Assembly: GCF_014158035.1 (NCBI RefSeq) | Contig: NZ_JACFXW010000002.1 | Span: forward strand, 601,001 to 665,000 | DNA length: 64,000 nucleotides | From: Rhizobium sp. G21 | Lineage (GTDB): Bacteria; Pseudomonadota; Alphaproteobacteria; Rhizobiales; Rhizobiaceae | Reading direction: 5' to 3' | Shown here: in pieces, positions 45,467 through 54,934 of the stretch | Numbering within the stretch: position 1 is the first letter of the stretch | Layout of the letters: each line of letters opens with the position of its first letter | Position numbers and translations under genes: made by a program | Notes under the pieces: generated by a model | What the model was told of the DNA's origin: nothing | Databases searched by the model: none | Seen by the model: the letters and a program-made list of their open reading frames with translations, nothing else

Positions 45467-45486
45467 GGAGGCCGTGCGGGAGAAGA

Positions 45487-46130
45487 ATGACGAGTCTCAG
45501 GGAGAGGAAGAAAGCCGATAAGGAAAAGCGAATTCTCGAGGCGGCGACCCGGCTGTTTCGCGAGCAGGGCTATGACCACGCCCGCATGGAGCATATCGCC
45601 GATATGGCGGAGGTTTCGGTCGGCACGCTCTATAATTACTACGAGAACAAGGGCGACATTCTCATGGCCACCGTCAATATGGAGGTGACGGAGGTGCTGG
45701 ACGCCGGCGAGGCGATCGTCGCCGATCCCCCGCCGATGTCGAGAAGGCGGTCAATCGCCTGGTCGATCAGTATTTCGACCACTCGCTGTTTTATCTCTCC
45801 AAGGAAATGTGGCGGGCGGCCATGGCGATCTCCATCCAGCAGCCGGATACGCCGCTGTCGAAAGCCTACACCGAACTCGACCAGCGCCTGTCCGCCCAGA
45901 TGGTGCGATTGATCGAGACGCTGCAGGCGCGGCGTCTGGTGGGCGCTGCGGTGTCGGCCCGCGCGGTCGGGGAAGTGCTGTTCAACAACCTCAACATGAT
46001 GTTCATTGAATTCGTGAAGGACGAGCCGCAACCCCTCGCTGTGCTGAAGGCCAGGGTCGCAGAGCAGCATGGGCCGATTGCACGGTTGATCTCGGGTGAA
46101 AGAGCTGCAATCGCCTCGACCGCCCGTTAA
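45487..46130 (+). CDS. TetR-family regulator (frameshifted)
   Basis: This is a 214-aa TetR repressor after correction. The HTH RILEAATRLFREQGYDHARMEHIADMAEVSVGTLYNYYENKGDIL is canonical. The CCCCC run 45727-45731 is one C short; adding it continues ADVEKAVNRLVDQYFDHSLFYLSKEMWRAAMAISI into the ligand domain, to a TAA at 46130. ATG 45487 follows GGGAGAAG. It is divergent from the polyamine-type ABC operon, its probable target. Confidence 0.82.
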
Positions 46131-46418
46131 CCATTGCCATGGGCGCGTGAGCCAAAAGCCGAAACATGCGCGCCACGTCTCAAAAATTCGCTCCAAAATT
46201 TTCGACCATCTTTACGGATAGCAATTATCGTTGAAAATCAGATGCATGAACTGAGGTTATGCGTGGGCGCGTCTTGCGATGCGCGGGATTTTCAGCTGTT
46301 TGGACCCCTGTCGACGCGCCGTCTTGAGACCGCCGGCATGAGCCTCCGAAATGGAATTTTAACCTTCATTTCCTATCAATGATGGTGTTCAAATTCCTTC
46401 AATGAGTGATCGAAGTTC
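46131..46418. other. Intergenic region upstream of ftsK
   Basis: These 288 bases are AT-rich compared with the surroundings, with no small gene, palindrome or RNA that I can support. It should contain the ftsK promoter. Confidence 0.35.
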
Positions 46419-49334
46419 ATGCGTCTGCCGAGAACCAATCTTACCTCTGCCCAAATCGCTGATCTTGAGCAGGGAGCCGCGCCGGACGGCCTGCAATCTT
46501 CAACCTCCGGCGCCGGCAGTCTTGAAAAACTTCGCGAGATGGCCAGCAAGATGCGGCAGAGCCAGGGGGCGACCGACTGGGAGAATCATTTCTTCCTCGC
46601 GCCCAATGTCCGCTTCACCCGCACCCCCGAGCGGGTGTTTCTGACCACCGATTCCGGCTCGCTCGATGCCGAAGCCGCCAAGGCGATCGAATCCTCCGCC
46701 GGCGGCATGGTCGCGCCCGCCGCGCCGCGCGTGCTGCCTCAGCCGGCTGAACCCGTGATCGCAACTGCGCCTGAGCCTGTGGTCGCCAAGGCCCCCGTCA
46801 CCGCGCCGTCGCCGTCCCGCCCACCTTTGCTTGCGCCGCAGATCCGCGCCGCCCGCGCCGCCGCTGCCGAGCGTCAGGCTCAAGTTCAGGCCGAGGCTCA
46901 AACTCCCAAATTGGAAGTCTCTGTGGCGCCGGCGCCGAAGCCGGAGCCGGTTCTGCGCGCACCTGTCGCGCCTGCGATCAAGCTAACGTCCGCCGAACAG
47001 AGCGGCGACGCCGACTTTCAGACCGCGATGCTGCTGACCGGACGGATGGATGCGCGCGCCTATGCCGCCGAGCCGAAGATCGAAATCCGCCCGACCGCAA
47101 CGCCGCTCAAGATCACGCCCGTCCAGCCAGTGCAGACTGCGCCGGCCCCTGTCGTTGCGTCCGGTCCACTGACGGCGATGTCGCATCTTTCGGACTTTGC
47201 TTTCTGGGAAGCGCTGGAGCAGGACGAGGATGCGGTCGCGCCGCCGCCGGTAATCTATGCCGAGCTTCGACCGATCACCAAGCCGCCAGCGCCCGTCCAG
47301 CGGCAGCCACTCAAGATCGAGCCAGTCGTTCAGCAGGCTGCCGCGCCGCAAGCGCGGGTCGCGCCGATGCAGCCGGCTCTGTCAATGCGGCCGGCAGTTA
47401 GCACGTCGCCGGGTGCGGCGGTGTCCGCGCCGCAGGCCGCCGTCGATCCGCTCGCTGCTTCGGGTCTCGCTCTGAAACCGGTCGAGACGACGGAGGCTCC
47501 TGCCGTTGAGGCTGCTCCCAAGATGGCCTTCCCCTGGGCGCGCGGCGCCCGCTCGGCTGCGCCCAAAGTTGCCCCTAGCCCCGTTCAGGCGCCGATCGTG
47601 ATTGCGCCGGCCATCGCCGCTGCGCCGGTTGTGGCGGCCCCAGCGCCCATCATTGTCGAGGATATGACCGAGCCGCCGGCCCCGCCGCGCGCGGCCGCGC
47701 CGCAGAAGGCGCTGAGCCCGGTTCGTCCGTCCGGCGGCATTCCGGTCGCCATGCCCTTCTCGATCGAGGCGATCGGCTTCAGCCGCGCCGCCGATGGCTC
47801 CTACGAGTTTCCGCCGCGCGAACTGCTGCAGGATCCGCCCGAACGTCAGGGCTTCGTGATGTCGCAGGAGCAGCTCGAGCGCAATGCCGGGCTTCTGGAA
47901 AGCGTGCTAGAAGACTTCGGCATTCGCGGCGAGATCATCCATGTCCGCCCGGGCCCCGTTGTCACGCTCTATGAATTCGAACCCGCTCCAGGCGTCAAAT
48001 CCTCGCGCGTTATCGGCCTAGCCGACGATATCGCCCGCTCGATGTCGGCGCTGTCGGCTCGCGTCGCCGTGGTGCCCGGCCGCAATGTCATCGGCATCGA
48101 ACTGCCGAACGCCACCCGCGAAACGGTCTATTTCTCCGAGCTGATCGACAGCCAGGATTTCTCCAAGACCGGCTTCAAGCTGCCGCTTTGCCTCGGCAAG
48201 ACCATCGGCGGCGAGCCCGTCATCGCCGAACTCGCCAAGATGCCGCATCTCCTGGTCGCCGGCACCACCGGCTCCGGCAAATCGGTGGCGATCAACACCA
48301 TGATCCTGTCGCTCATCTATCGGCTGAAGCCGGAAGAATGCCGTCTGATCATGGTCGATCCGAAGATGCTGGAATTGTCGGTCTATGACGGCATCCCGCA
48401 TCTGCTGACCCCTGTCGTGACCGATCCCAAAAAGGCCGTCCTTGCGCTGAAATGGGCGGTGCGCGAGATGGAGGAGCGCTACCGGAAAATGTCGCGCCTC
48501 GGCGTGCGCAATATCGACGGCTACAACGCCCGCGCCGCACAGGCCCGCGCGACCGGCGAGACCATGTCGCACACGGTGCAGACCGGCTTCGAGAAGGGCA
48601 CCGGCGAGGCGATCCACGAGACGCGCGACATGGACCTGTCGCCCATGCCCTATATCGTGGTGATCGTCGATGAAATGGCCGACCTGATGATGGTCGCCGG
48701 CAAGGAGATCGAAGGCGCGATCCAGCGTCTCGCCCAGATGGCCCGCGCCGCCGGCATCCATCTGATCATGGCGACGCAGCGTCCTTCGGTCGATGTGATC
48801 ACCGGCACGATCAAGGCCAACTTTCCGACCCGCATTTCCTTCCAGGTGACCTCGAAGATCGACAGCCGCACCATTCTCGGCGAACAGGGCGCGGAACAGC
48901 TTCTCGGCCAGGGCGACATGCTGCATATGGCCGGCGGCGGCCGCATCGTCCGCGTTCACGGCCCCTTCGTTTCCGACGAGGAAGTCGAAAAGGTCGTTTC
49001 GCATCTGAAATGCCAGGGCAAGCCCGACTATCTCGACACCGTCACCACCGACGAAGAGGATGACGGCGAGGCCGAGCAGGACCAGGCCGTGTTCGACAAG
49101 ACCGACATGGGCGGCGACGACGGCGATCTCTACGACAAGGCCGTCAAGGTAGTGCTGCGCGACAAGAAATGCTCCACCTCCTATATCCAGCGCCGCCTCG
49201 GCATCGGCTATAACCGCGCCGCCTCGCTGGTGGAGCGGATGGAGAAGGAAGGCCTGGTCGGCGCCGCCAACCATGTCGGCAAGCGCGAGATCATCAGCCA
49301 GCGCGATCAGGCGCCGGTCGCCGAGGAAGAATAA
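46419..49334 (+). CDS. ftsK: FtsK/SpoIIIE-type DNA translocase without membrane domain
   Basis: This is a 971-aa protein. Residues 1 to about 440 are Ala/Pro-rich and low-complexity with no transmembrane helix. The motor domain follows, with Walker A AGTTGSGKSVAIN (about 615) and Walker B YIVVIVDEMADLMM, then the C-terminal gamma winged helix (KCSTSYIQRRLGIGYNRAASLVERMEKEGLVG) that reads KOPS. Classical FtsK has four N-terminal membrane helices for septal anchoring, so this is either the soluble second FtsK of some Rhizobiales or a variant recruited by the Pro/Ala linker. It stands alone. Confidence 0.88.
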   Translation: MRLPRTNLTSAQIADLEQGAAPDGLQSSTSGAGSLEKLREMASKMRQSQGATDWENHFFLAPNVRFTRTPERVFLTTDSGSLDAEAAKAIESSAGGMVAPAAPRVLPQPAEPVIATAPEPVVAKAPVTAPSPSRPPLLAPQIRAARAAAAERQAQVQAEAQTPKLEVSVAPAPKPEPVLRAPVAPAIKLTSAEQSGDADFQTAMLLTGRMDARAYAAEPKIEIRPTATPLKITPVQPVQTAPAPVVASGPLTAMSHLSDFAFWEALEQDEDAVAPPPVIYAELRPITKPPAPVQRQPLKIEPVVQQAAAPQARVAPMQPALSMRPAVSTSPGAAVSAPQAAVDPLAASGLALKPVETTEAPAVEAAPKMAFPWARGARSAAPKVAPSPVQAPIVIAPAIAAAPVVAAPAPIIVEDMTEPPAPPRAAAPQKALSPVRPSGGIPVAMPFSIEAIGFSRAADGSYEFPPRELLQDPPERQGFVMSQEQLERNAGLLESVLEDFGIRGEIIHVRPGPVVTLYEFEPAPGVKSSRVIGLADDIARSMSALSARVAVVPGRNVIGIELPNATRETVYFSELIDSQDFSKTGFKLPLCLGKTIGGEPVIAELAKMPHLLVAGTTGSGKSVAINTMILSLIYRLKPEECRLIMVDPKMLELSVYDGIPHLLTPVVTDPKKAVLALKWAVREMEERYRKMSRLGVRNIDGYNARAAQARATGETMSHTVQTGFEKGTGEAIHETRDMDLSPMPYIVVIVDEMADLMMVAGKEIEGAIQRLAQMARAAGIHLIMATQRPSVDVITGTIKANFPTRISFQVTSKIDSRTILGEQGAEQLLGQGDMLHMAGGGRIVRVHGPFVSDEEVEKVVSHLKCQGKPDYLDTVTTDEEDDGEAEQDQAVFDKTDMGGDDGDLYDKAVKVVLRDKKCSTSYIQRRLGIGYNRAASLVERMEKEGLVGAANHVGKREIISQRDQAPVAEEE

Positions 49335-50870
49335 TCAACCTGCTGCGGCGCGTCGCTCCCGGGCGGCGCGCGGCGACCTTGGAGGCGGAAGCATGGATTC
49401 CTCTTCCGCATCCTGCGGCTCGCCCCAGAAAGCGTCGAGCCGCGGGCCATCCTTGATGCGCTTGTCACGGAACAGGTAATTCTTCCATTCGAAGAACCAC
49501 ACGCGCCGGCCCATCCTGGTGTACCAGCGCATGGCGTGGCGAACCTCCTTGTCGGGATGAAACAGGATGCGCGCGAGCGCCTTGGGCCGCGCCTGCATCA
49601 TCACTTCGATCGTCTTCATCCACAGCGTCAGCCGCCAGGAGGGAAGGCCGGCTTCCAGCACCTGATGCTTGTAGTCCCAGCGGCGCTGGTCGAGCTGGAT
49701 CACCTTGCGGTCGGCGGCGATGCGGAAATAGGGCGTCCAGCGGTGCGGCGTGACGTACAGCGCCTGGATCTGGTCCGGATCGTAAGCCAAGAGCACCCGG
49801 AACAGCCGCCAGAGATCGGCGTCGCGTTCTTGCTTGAAGCCGGCGACCCAGGTGGCCATGGAAATGATCCCATGCGCCCGGAGCAGCTCGATCGCCTTGC
49901 GGTCCTTCGCTGTGGAGCCACCCTTCTTGATGAGATCGAGCGTCGATTCGTCGATATTTTCCATGCCGAGCAGCCAGCGGATCACGCCTGCTTTCTTGTA
50001 GAGATGCAGGATATCGGCGTCGCGGACGATATCGTCGGCGCGGGTCGAGCCGACCAGCAGCACTTTCACGTCTTCCTCAATCAGCGCTTCGAGAAAAGCC
50101 AGCCAAGCCTTGCGCGACGAGGTCGGGTTTTCATCGGCGAAATTGAAGACCTCGACGCCCTCCTCGCGATGAAGCCGCGCGATCTCCTTGGCGAACAGCA
50201 CCGGGTCGCGATGCCGCCAGCGGGTCCAGAAGCCGCGCTGGCCGCAATAATTGCACAAATGCGGGCAGCCGCGCGAAAACTGCACCACCACAGCCCGTTT
50301 GCCGCCCCAATAGCTGTAATCGGCGTGGTCGATCAGTTCCCAGCCGATCCGGTGCGCGTCGAGATCGGCGATGGCCGCCGAGGGACGCGTGGATCGGATG
50401 CATTCGCCTGCGCGATAGGCAATGCCGGGAATTGCGGAGAGATCGGCGCCCTCGGCCAAAGCTGCGATTAGCTTCGGCGCTGTCTCCTCGCCCTCGCCGC
50501 GAACGATGGCCGTGACATAGGGCTCTTCTGTCAGGATTTCCCGCCAGTGATAGGTGGGGAAGACGCCGCCATAGACGATGGTGATCTCGGGTCTTAGCGC
50601 CACGATCCGCTGCGCGGCGAGCCGGATGACCGGATGTCCGGAGGTGGAGCCGGAATGTCCGAACAGGACCGCATCCGGCTCATGCCGGAGCGTTTCTGCG
50701 ACGAGAGCGTCGACTGAGAGGTTTTTGAGATCGCCATCCACCAGTCTAACATCATGCCCGGCATCGATCAGCGGCCCGCCGATAGAGAGCAGGCCGAGAG
50801 GCGGCAGGTGATCATCCGGAATTCTGCTGCCGATCGACGGATGCGGAGCGTTGACGAGTGTGATGCGCAT
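49335..50870 (-). CDS. B12-binding radical SAM protein, BchE-like
   Basis: This is a 511-aa enzyme. An N-terminal cobalamin-binding fold (LPPLGLLSIGGPLIDAGHDVRLVDGD) is followed by the radical SAM CX3CX2C motif in RGCPHLCNYCGQRGFWTRWR near residue 200, and by a long C-terminal domain. ATG 50870 follows AAGGGA. It resembles the anaerobic Mg-protoporphyrin ester cyclase (BchE) group, but no other bacteriochlorophyll genes are present. Related class-B radical SAM proteins do methylations or hopanoid/phosphonate chemistry, so the reaction is open. It is convergent with ftsK. Confidence 0.8.
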   Translation of the reverse strand: MRITLVNAPHPSIGSRIPDDHLPPLGLLSIGGPLIDAGHDVRLVDGDLKNLSVDALVAETLRHEPDAVLFGHSGSTSGHPVIRLAAQRIVALRPEITIVYGGVFPTYHWREILTEEPYVTAIVRGEGEETAPKLIAALAEGADLSAIPGIAYRAGECIRSTRPSAAIADLDAHRIGWELIDHADYSYWGGKRAVVVQFSRGCPHLCNYCGQRGFWTRWRHRDPVLFAKEIARLHREEGVEVFNFADENPTSSRKAWLAFLEALIEEDVKVLLVGSTRADDIVRDADILHLYKKAGVIRWLLGMENIDESTLDLIKKGGSTAKDRKAIELLRAHGIISMATWVAGFKQERDADLWRLFRVLLAYDPDQIQALYVTPHRWTPYFRIAADRKVIQLDQRRWDYKHQVLEAGLPSWRLTLWMKTIEVMMQARPKALARILFHPDKEVRHAMRWYTRMGRRVWFFEWKNYLFRDKRIKDGPRLDAFWGEPQDAEEESMLPPPRSPRAARERRAAAG

Positions 50871-51152
50871 GGCTGTTGTCCCTTCGTTATTTTTCCTGAG
50901 AAGAGACGGGGAAGGTGGCGGTGTTGAGCCGGAATTGTCCGCGAATCGCGGCGGCTTTGCGGAATTGTCACGGCTGCTCGGTTCCGGGAAGACAGACGCG
51001 GAGTCGCCGTGGACAGGCAAACGCCCTCCATTTGCGCCTGTGTTGCCTATCGCATAGGCAGAATGGGCGTCTTCCTGCAAAGCACGCCGTCTCAGACGTT
51101 GATTTCCTAGACAATCGCAAACTGGCCCGCCGCTTGCATCGTCTTAGCTGAG

Positions 51153-51256
51153 TTGGCCGCTAGGGTTCCGGCGCAGAATGCGCGACTGGTCCGAGAGCAG
51201 CCACCGGCGGGGAGACATCCCGCCGGGTGCACGGCGGGACAAAAGCCCGGGAGACC
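51153..51256 (+). ncRNA. Guanidine-I riboswitch (ykkC RNA)
   Basis: The aptamer consensus blocks are seen in order: CTAGGGTTCCG (51160-51170), CTGGTCCGAGAG (51186-51197), ACGGCGGGACAAAAGC (51231-51246) and CCCGGGAGA (51246-51254). A GC-rich variable helix lies between them (CGGCGGG...CCCGCCG). Ligand-bound guanidine-I riboswitches turn on detoxification or utilisation genes. Here it precedes a urea/guanidine carboxylase operon, a known class of target. Confidence 0.93.
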
Positions 51257-51265
51257 TCGTTAGCC

Positions 51266-51300
51266 AAGGGATTGGCGGCGTTGGTCTATGCCGATCCCTT
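51266..51300 (+). promoter_or_regulatory. Expression-platform hairpin of the riboswitch
   Basis: AAGGGATTGGC and GCCGATCCCTT form a stem (one T-G pair) between the aptamer and the first gene, followed by a weak TTTC. It begins only 10 bases after the aptamer and probably competes with its 3' part, acting as a transcription terminator or translation sequester. Confidence 0.65.
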
Positions 51301-51323
51301 TCAAGACAAGAAGGGGAATGCAC

Positions 51324-52397
51324 GTGAAGACAATTAGCAAAATACTCGCAACCGCCGCCGCGACGGTTCTCATCACCTGGGGCGGTTTGAGCGGCGCGAT
51401 GGCCGAGCCGAAGAAGGACTTTAAGGTCGCCTGGTCGATCTATGTCGGCTGGATGCCCTGGGGCTATGCCAAGGATCACGGCATCGTCCAGAAATGGGCG
51501 GACAAATACGGCATCAAGATCGAAGTCACGCAGTTCAACGACTATGTCGAATCGATGAACCAATACACCGCCGGCGCTTTCGACGCGGTGACGCTGACCA
51601 ATATGGACGGCCTGTCGATCCCCGCCGCGGGCGGCGTCGACACGACCGCCGTCATCGTGGGCGATTTCTCCAACGGGAATGACGCGATCATTCTGAAGGG
51701 CAAGGACAAGCTCGAGGACATCAAGGGCCAGACCGTCAATCTGGTGGAATTCTCGGTGTCGCATTATCTTCTGGCCCGCGGGCTTGAAAGCATCGGCTCC
51801 TCGGAGCGCGATGTGAAGGTCGTCAACACGTCTGACGCAGACATGGTCGCGGCTTACAAGACGGCGGACGTGACCGCTGTCGTGACCTGGAACCCGCTGG
51901 TCGCTTCTATCCTCGAAGATCCGACCGCCAAATCGGTGTTCGACAGCTCCAAGATTCCCGGCGAGATCATGGATCTCATGGTCGCCAATTCCGATGTGCT
52001 GAAGGACAATCCCGATTTCGGCAAGGCGCTGGCCGGCATCTGGTATGACACGATGACGGTCATGACCGCCGACAGCGCCGAAGGCAAAGCCGCGCGCGAG
52101 GAAATGGGTAAGGCGTCGGGCACCGATCTCAAGGGCTTCGAGGCGCAGATGGCGGCGACCAAACTGTTCGACAAGCCCGCCGACGCCGTGGCGTTCACCG
52201 CTTCGCCCGATCTGCCGAAGACGATGAATCTGGTGCGGAACTTCCTGTTCGAAAAGGGCCTGCTCGGCAGCGGCGCGCCGTCTGCCGACGTCATCGGCAT
52301 CGAAATGCCTGACGGCTCGGTGCTCGGCGACAAGGGCAATATCAAGTTCCGCTTCACCACCAGCTTCATGGATGCGGCGGAAAAGGGAACTCTCTGA
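51324..52397 (+). CDS. ABC transporter substrate-binding protein of the urea/guanidine carboxylase operon
   Basis: This is a periplasmic NMT1-like receptor, about 357 aa. Signal peptide MKTISKILATAAATVLITWGGLSGAMA; mature KKDFKVAWSIYVGWMPWGYAKDHG. It matches the binding protein type encoded in urea-carboxylase regions. GTG 51324 is preferred because AAGGGG lies 7 bases upstream; ATG 51318 is too close to it and ATG 51288 lies inside the hairpin. It is first in a seven-gene operon behind a guanidine riboswitch, so guanidine is the likely ligand. Confidence 0.88.
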   Translation: MKTISKILATAAATVLITWGGLSGAMAEPKKDFKVAWSIYVGWMPWGYAKDHGIVQKWADKYGIKIEVTQFNDYVESMNQYTAGAFDAVTLTNMDGLSIPAAGGVDTTAVIVGDFSNGNDAIILKGKDKLEDIKGQTVNLVEFSVSHYLLARGLESIGSSERDVKVVNTSDADMVAAYKTADVTAVVTWNPLVASILEDPTAKSVFDSSKIPGEIMDLMVANSDVLKDNPDFGKALAGIWYDTMTVMTADSAEGKAAREEMGKASGTDLKGFEAQMAATKLFDKPADAVAFTASPDLPKTMNLVRNFLFEKGLLGSGAPSADVIGIEMPDGSVLGDKGNIKFRFTTSFMDAAEKGTL

Positions 52398-52408
52398 TCA
52401 CCCGTCAT

Positions 52409-52430
52409 CGGCGGGCCGTCGAGCCCGCCG
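52409..52430 (+). promoter_or_regulatory. Intercistronic stem-loop after binding-protein gene
   Basis: CGGCGGGC, CGTCGA and GCCCGCCG form an 8-bp perfect stem between the binding-protein and permease genes, followed by CATTTCCC. It parallels the stems after the other three binding-protein genes in the window. Confidence 0.6.
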
Positions 52431-52454
52431 CATTTCCCTGTTCGATCGGAGCCC

Positions 52455-53276
52455 ATGATGCGGTGGATCAACACTCATCCCAGCAAAGGCGCGCGACTAG
52501 CCCTGATGCTTGCGCCGTTCGGGCTGGTCCTGATCGCCTATGCGATCGGCTCGGCGGCCCGTCTCGCCGAAAACCCCAATGACAAGCTGCTGCCAGGACT
52601 TATTGGTTTCGCCACCGCGATCGATCGCTTCGCCTTCACCGCAGACGCCCGAACCGGCGACTATCTGCTCTGGACCGACACGGCGGCAAGCCTGATCCGG
52701 CTGCTGTCCGGCCTCGGGATCGCTATGATGATCGCCCTTGTGTTGGGGATTTTGATCGGCATGCTGCCCTATGTCAGATCGGCCCTCTCGCCCTTCGTGG
52801 CCACGATTTCCATGGCGCCGCCGCTGGCGCTCTTGCCGATCCTGTTCATCATCGCGGGCCTCGGCGAAACATCGAAAATCGCCCTGATCGTCATCGGCGT
52901 CGCGCCGATCATGATCCGCGACCTCGCTTTGACAGCTGTCAACCTGCCGCGCGAGCAGATCATCAAGGCCGAAACGCTGGGCGGATCGTCCTGGCAGATC
53001 GGGTTGCGCGTGGTGCTGCCGCAGATCCTGCCGCGGCTGATCACCACGCTTCGGCTGCAGCTCGGCCCTGCCTGGCTGTTTCTGATCGCGGCCGAAGCGA
53101 TTTCCGCCGATTCCGGTCTCGGTTACCGGATCTTCCTCGTTCGACGTTACCTCGCGATGGACGTGATCTTCCCCTATGTCGTCTGGATTACGCTGCTCGC
53201 AGTCGCCGCAGATTGGCTGCTGGATCGGCTGCGCATCCGCCTCTTCCCCTGGTCAGAACTGGAGAAGCAGGTATGA
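52455..53276 (+). CDS. ABC transporter permease (guanidine/urea operon)
   Basis: This is a 273-aa inner-membrane permease with about six helices (LALMLAPFGLVLIAYAIGSAA; SGLGIAMMIALVLGILIGMLPYV; APPLALLPILFIIAGLG). The EAA loop is AETLGGSSWQIGLRVVLPQILPRLITTLRL. An adjacent ATG one codon later is equally possible. Its stop overlaps the ATPase start by 4 bp. Confidence 0.88.
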   Translation: MMRWINTHPSKGARLALMLAPFGLVLIAYAIGSAARLAENPNDKLLPGLIGFATAIDRFAFTADARTGDYLLWTDTAASLIRLLSGLGIAMMIALVLGILIGMLPYVRSALSPFVATISMAPPLALLPILFIIAGLGETSKIALIVIGVAPIMIRDLALTAVNLPREQIIKAETLGGSSWQIGLRVVLPQILPRLITTLRLQLGPAWLFLIAAEAISADSGLGYRIFLVRRYLAMDVIFPYVVWITLLAVAADWLLDRLRIRLFPWSELEKQV

Positions 53277-54058
53277 GCGCGCTGAAAATCGACAATGTCT
53301 GGAAGGAATATGGCGACCAGATCGTGCTCGAAAGCGTGTCGATCGACATCGAAGACCGCGCTTTCGTGGCTCTCGTTGGCCCCTCCGGCTGCGGCAAGAC
53401 CACGTTTCTGCGCATGCTGCTCGGTCAGGAGGAGCCGACGCGCGGCCAGATCCTGATCGATGGCGCGCCGCTACCGCCTGAACCCGGGCCCGATCGCGGC
53501 GTGGTGTTCCAGCGTTATTCGGTGTTTCCGCATCTGACCGTGCTCGGCAATGTGCTGCTCGGCCGGGAATTGACCCGCTCCCCTCGCCTCGCCCGTCTGT
53601 TCGGCGCCGAACGCAAGGCGGCGCTCGAGGATGCGCGGGAAATGCTGGCGCAGGTCGGACTGTCCCGCTCGGAGGACAAATATCCGGCTCAGCTGTCCGG
53701 CGGCATGCAGCAGCGATTGGCGCTGGCGCAGGCGCTGCTGATGAAGCCGAAAGTGCTTCTCCTCGACGAGCCGTTCGGGGCGCTCGATCCCGGCATTCGC
53801 GCCGATATCCATGTGCTGATGAAGCGTCTCTGGCACGAGAACCCCATGACCGTGGTCATGGTCACGCATGACATGCGCGAAGCCTTCACACTCGCCAGTC
53901 GCGTCGTCGCGTTTGAGCGTCCGCGCGACCGTCCGGAGGAAAAACTGCGCTATGGCGCGACGATCACCCGCGACATTCCGATCTGGCCGCCGCGCGACGC
54001 CGGCCAGGCCTCTCTCATCCGACCAGACCGGGACGGCCCGGCGCCCAGAGGTCTCTAG
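53273..54058 (+). CDS. ABC transporter ATP-binding protein (guanidine/urea operon)
   Basis: This is a 261-aa ATPase with Walker A GPSGCGKTT, signature LSGGMQQRLALAQALL, Walker B VLLLDEPFGALD and switch His in MVTHDMREAF. ATG 53273 sits in an ATGA overlap with the permease stop. It completes the importer; the carboxylase-associated genes follow after 36 bp. Confidence 0.9.
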   Translation: MSALKIDNVWKEYGDQIVLESVSIDIEDRAFVALVGPSGCGKTTFLRMLLGQEEPTRGQILIDGAPLPPEPGPDRGVVFQRYSVFPHLTVLGNVLLGRELTRSPRLARLFGAERKAALEDAREMLAQVGLSRSEDKYPAQLSGGMQQRLALAQALLMKPKVLLLDEPFGALDPGIRADIHVLMKRLWHENPMTVVMVTHDMREAFTLASRVVAFERPRDRPEEKLRYGATITRDIPIWPPRDAGQASLIRPDRDGPAPRGL

Positions 54059-54094
54059 CCGGGACGACCCGGCTCCCAATCAAGGAGAAGAACG

Positions 54095-54922
54095 GTGCAT
54101 ATCCGACGTTCGCCCGAAGAAATCGCCGCCAATCGCGCCCGCTATGAAGAGCATCAGCGCAAGGGGCTTGAATTTGCTCCCAAGGCCCTGCCTGGTAAGA
54201 GCGCCAAACCCGCCCCTGAGCTTGCGGCCGATCAGGTTTTGCACCGGGAAACTGTTCCCGGCGGCTGGTATTGGTCGACCCGGGTCCGCAAAAACGAGAT
54301 CCTGCGCGTCAGCCTCGATCACGGTTTTTCGACTGTGACGCTTGTCGCCTGGAAGGCCGACGAGCCCAGCGAGAGGCTGAACCTGCCGGATACCGTGAAG
54401 GTTCAATGGACCACGGGCCTCGGTAAAGGCCGCGTCATTCTCTCGGATATGGGCACGGTGATGTTCTCGATCACCGAGGATTCCTGCGCAGCGCATGATT
54501 GCCTGATGGGCGGATCGACGGCGGCCTCCAATGCGCGGAAATATGCCGGCGCCAACGGCGCCGAGATCCGCAACACGCGTGACAATCTCGTCAAGCTGAC
54601 CACCAAACTCGGTCTCGACCGCCGCGACATTCCCGCAGCGCTCGCGCTGTTTGCGCCTGTGCGCGTCGATGACGACGGGCGGTTCGTCTGGAAGCCGGAA
54701 CTGGTGGAAGACGGCGACTATGTCGATCTTCGCGCCGAAATGGACATGCTGGTCGGCTTTTCCAATTGCCCGCATCCGCTCGACCCGAGCCCTGTCTATG
54801 CGCCCAATCCGGTGGCGATCACGCGCATTGCGGCATCCGAACCGGCGGCGGACGATCTTTGCCGCACCGCCACCGCCGAAGCCGTGCGCGGCTTCGAAAA
54901 CAACGCATTGGCTGTGATCTGA
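54095..54922 (+). CDS. Urea carboxylase-associated DUF1989 protein, carboxyguanidine deiminase subunit
   Basis: This is a 275-aa DUF1989 protein, the longer of the two urea-carboxylase-associated proteins. The core TVMFSITEDSCAAHDCLMGG carries the likely metal/catalytic Cys and His, and NTRDNLVKLTTKLGLDRRDIPAALALFAPV is conserved. The paired proteins (CgdA/CgdB) have been shown elsewhere to deiminate carboxyguanidine to allophanate. It starts 36 bp after the ATPase and is followed by its partner after 12 bp. I do not assign which subunit is A or B. Confidence 0.85.
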   Translation: MHIRRSPEEIAANRARYEEHQRKGLEFAPKALPGKSAKPAPELAADQVLHRETVPGGWYWSTRVRKNEILRVSLDHGFSTVTLVAWKADEPSERLNLPDTVKVQWTTGLGKGRVILSDMGTVMFSITEDSCAAHDCLMGGSTAASNARKYAGANGAEIRNTRDNLVKLTTKLGLDRRDIPAALALFAPVRVDDDGRFVWKPELVEDGDYVDLRAEMDMLVGFSNCPHPLDPSPVYAPNPVAITRIAASEPAADDLCRTATAEAVRGFENNALAVI

Positions 54923-54934
54923 GGAGGTCCTGGT

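Noticed and set aside
45454..45486. TetR start at ATG 45454
   Set aside because: It abuts the operator palindrome and lacks a ribosome-binding site; ATG 45487 has GGGAGAAG upstream and fits family alignments.
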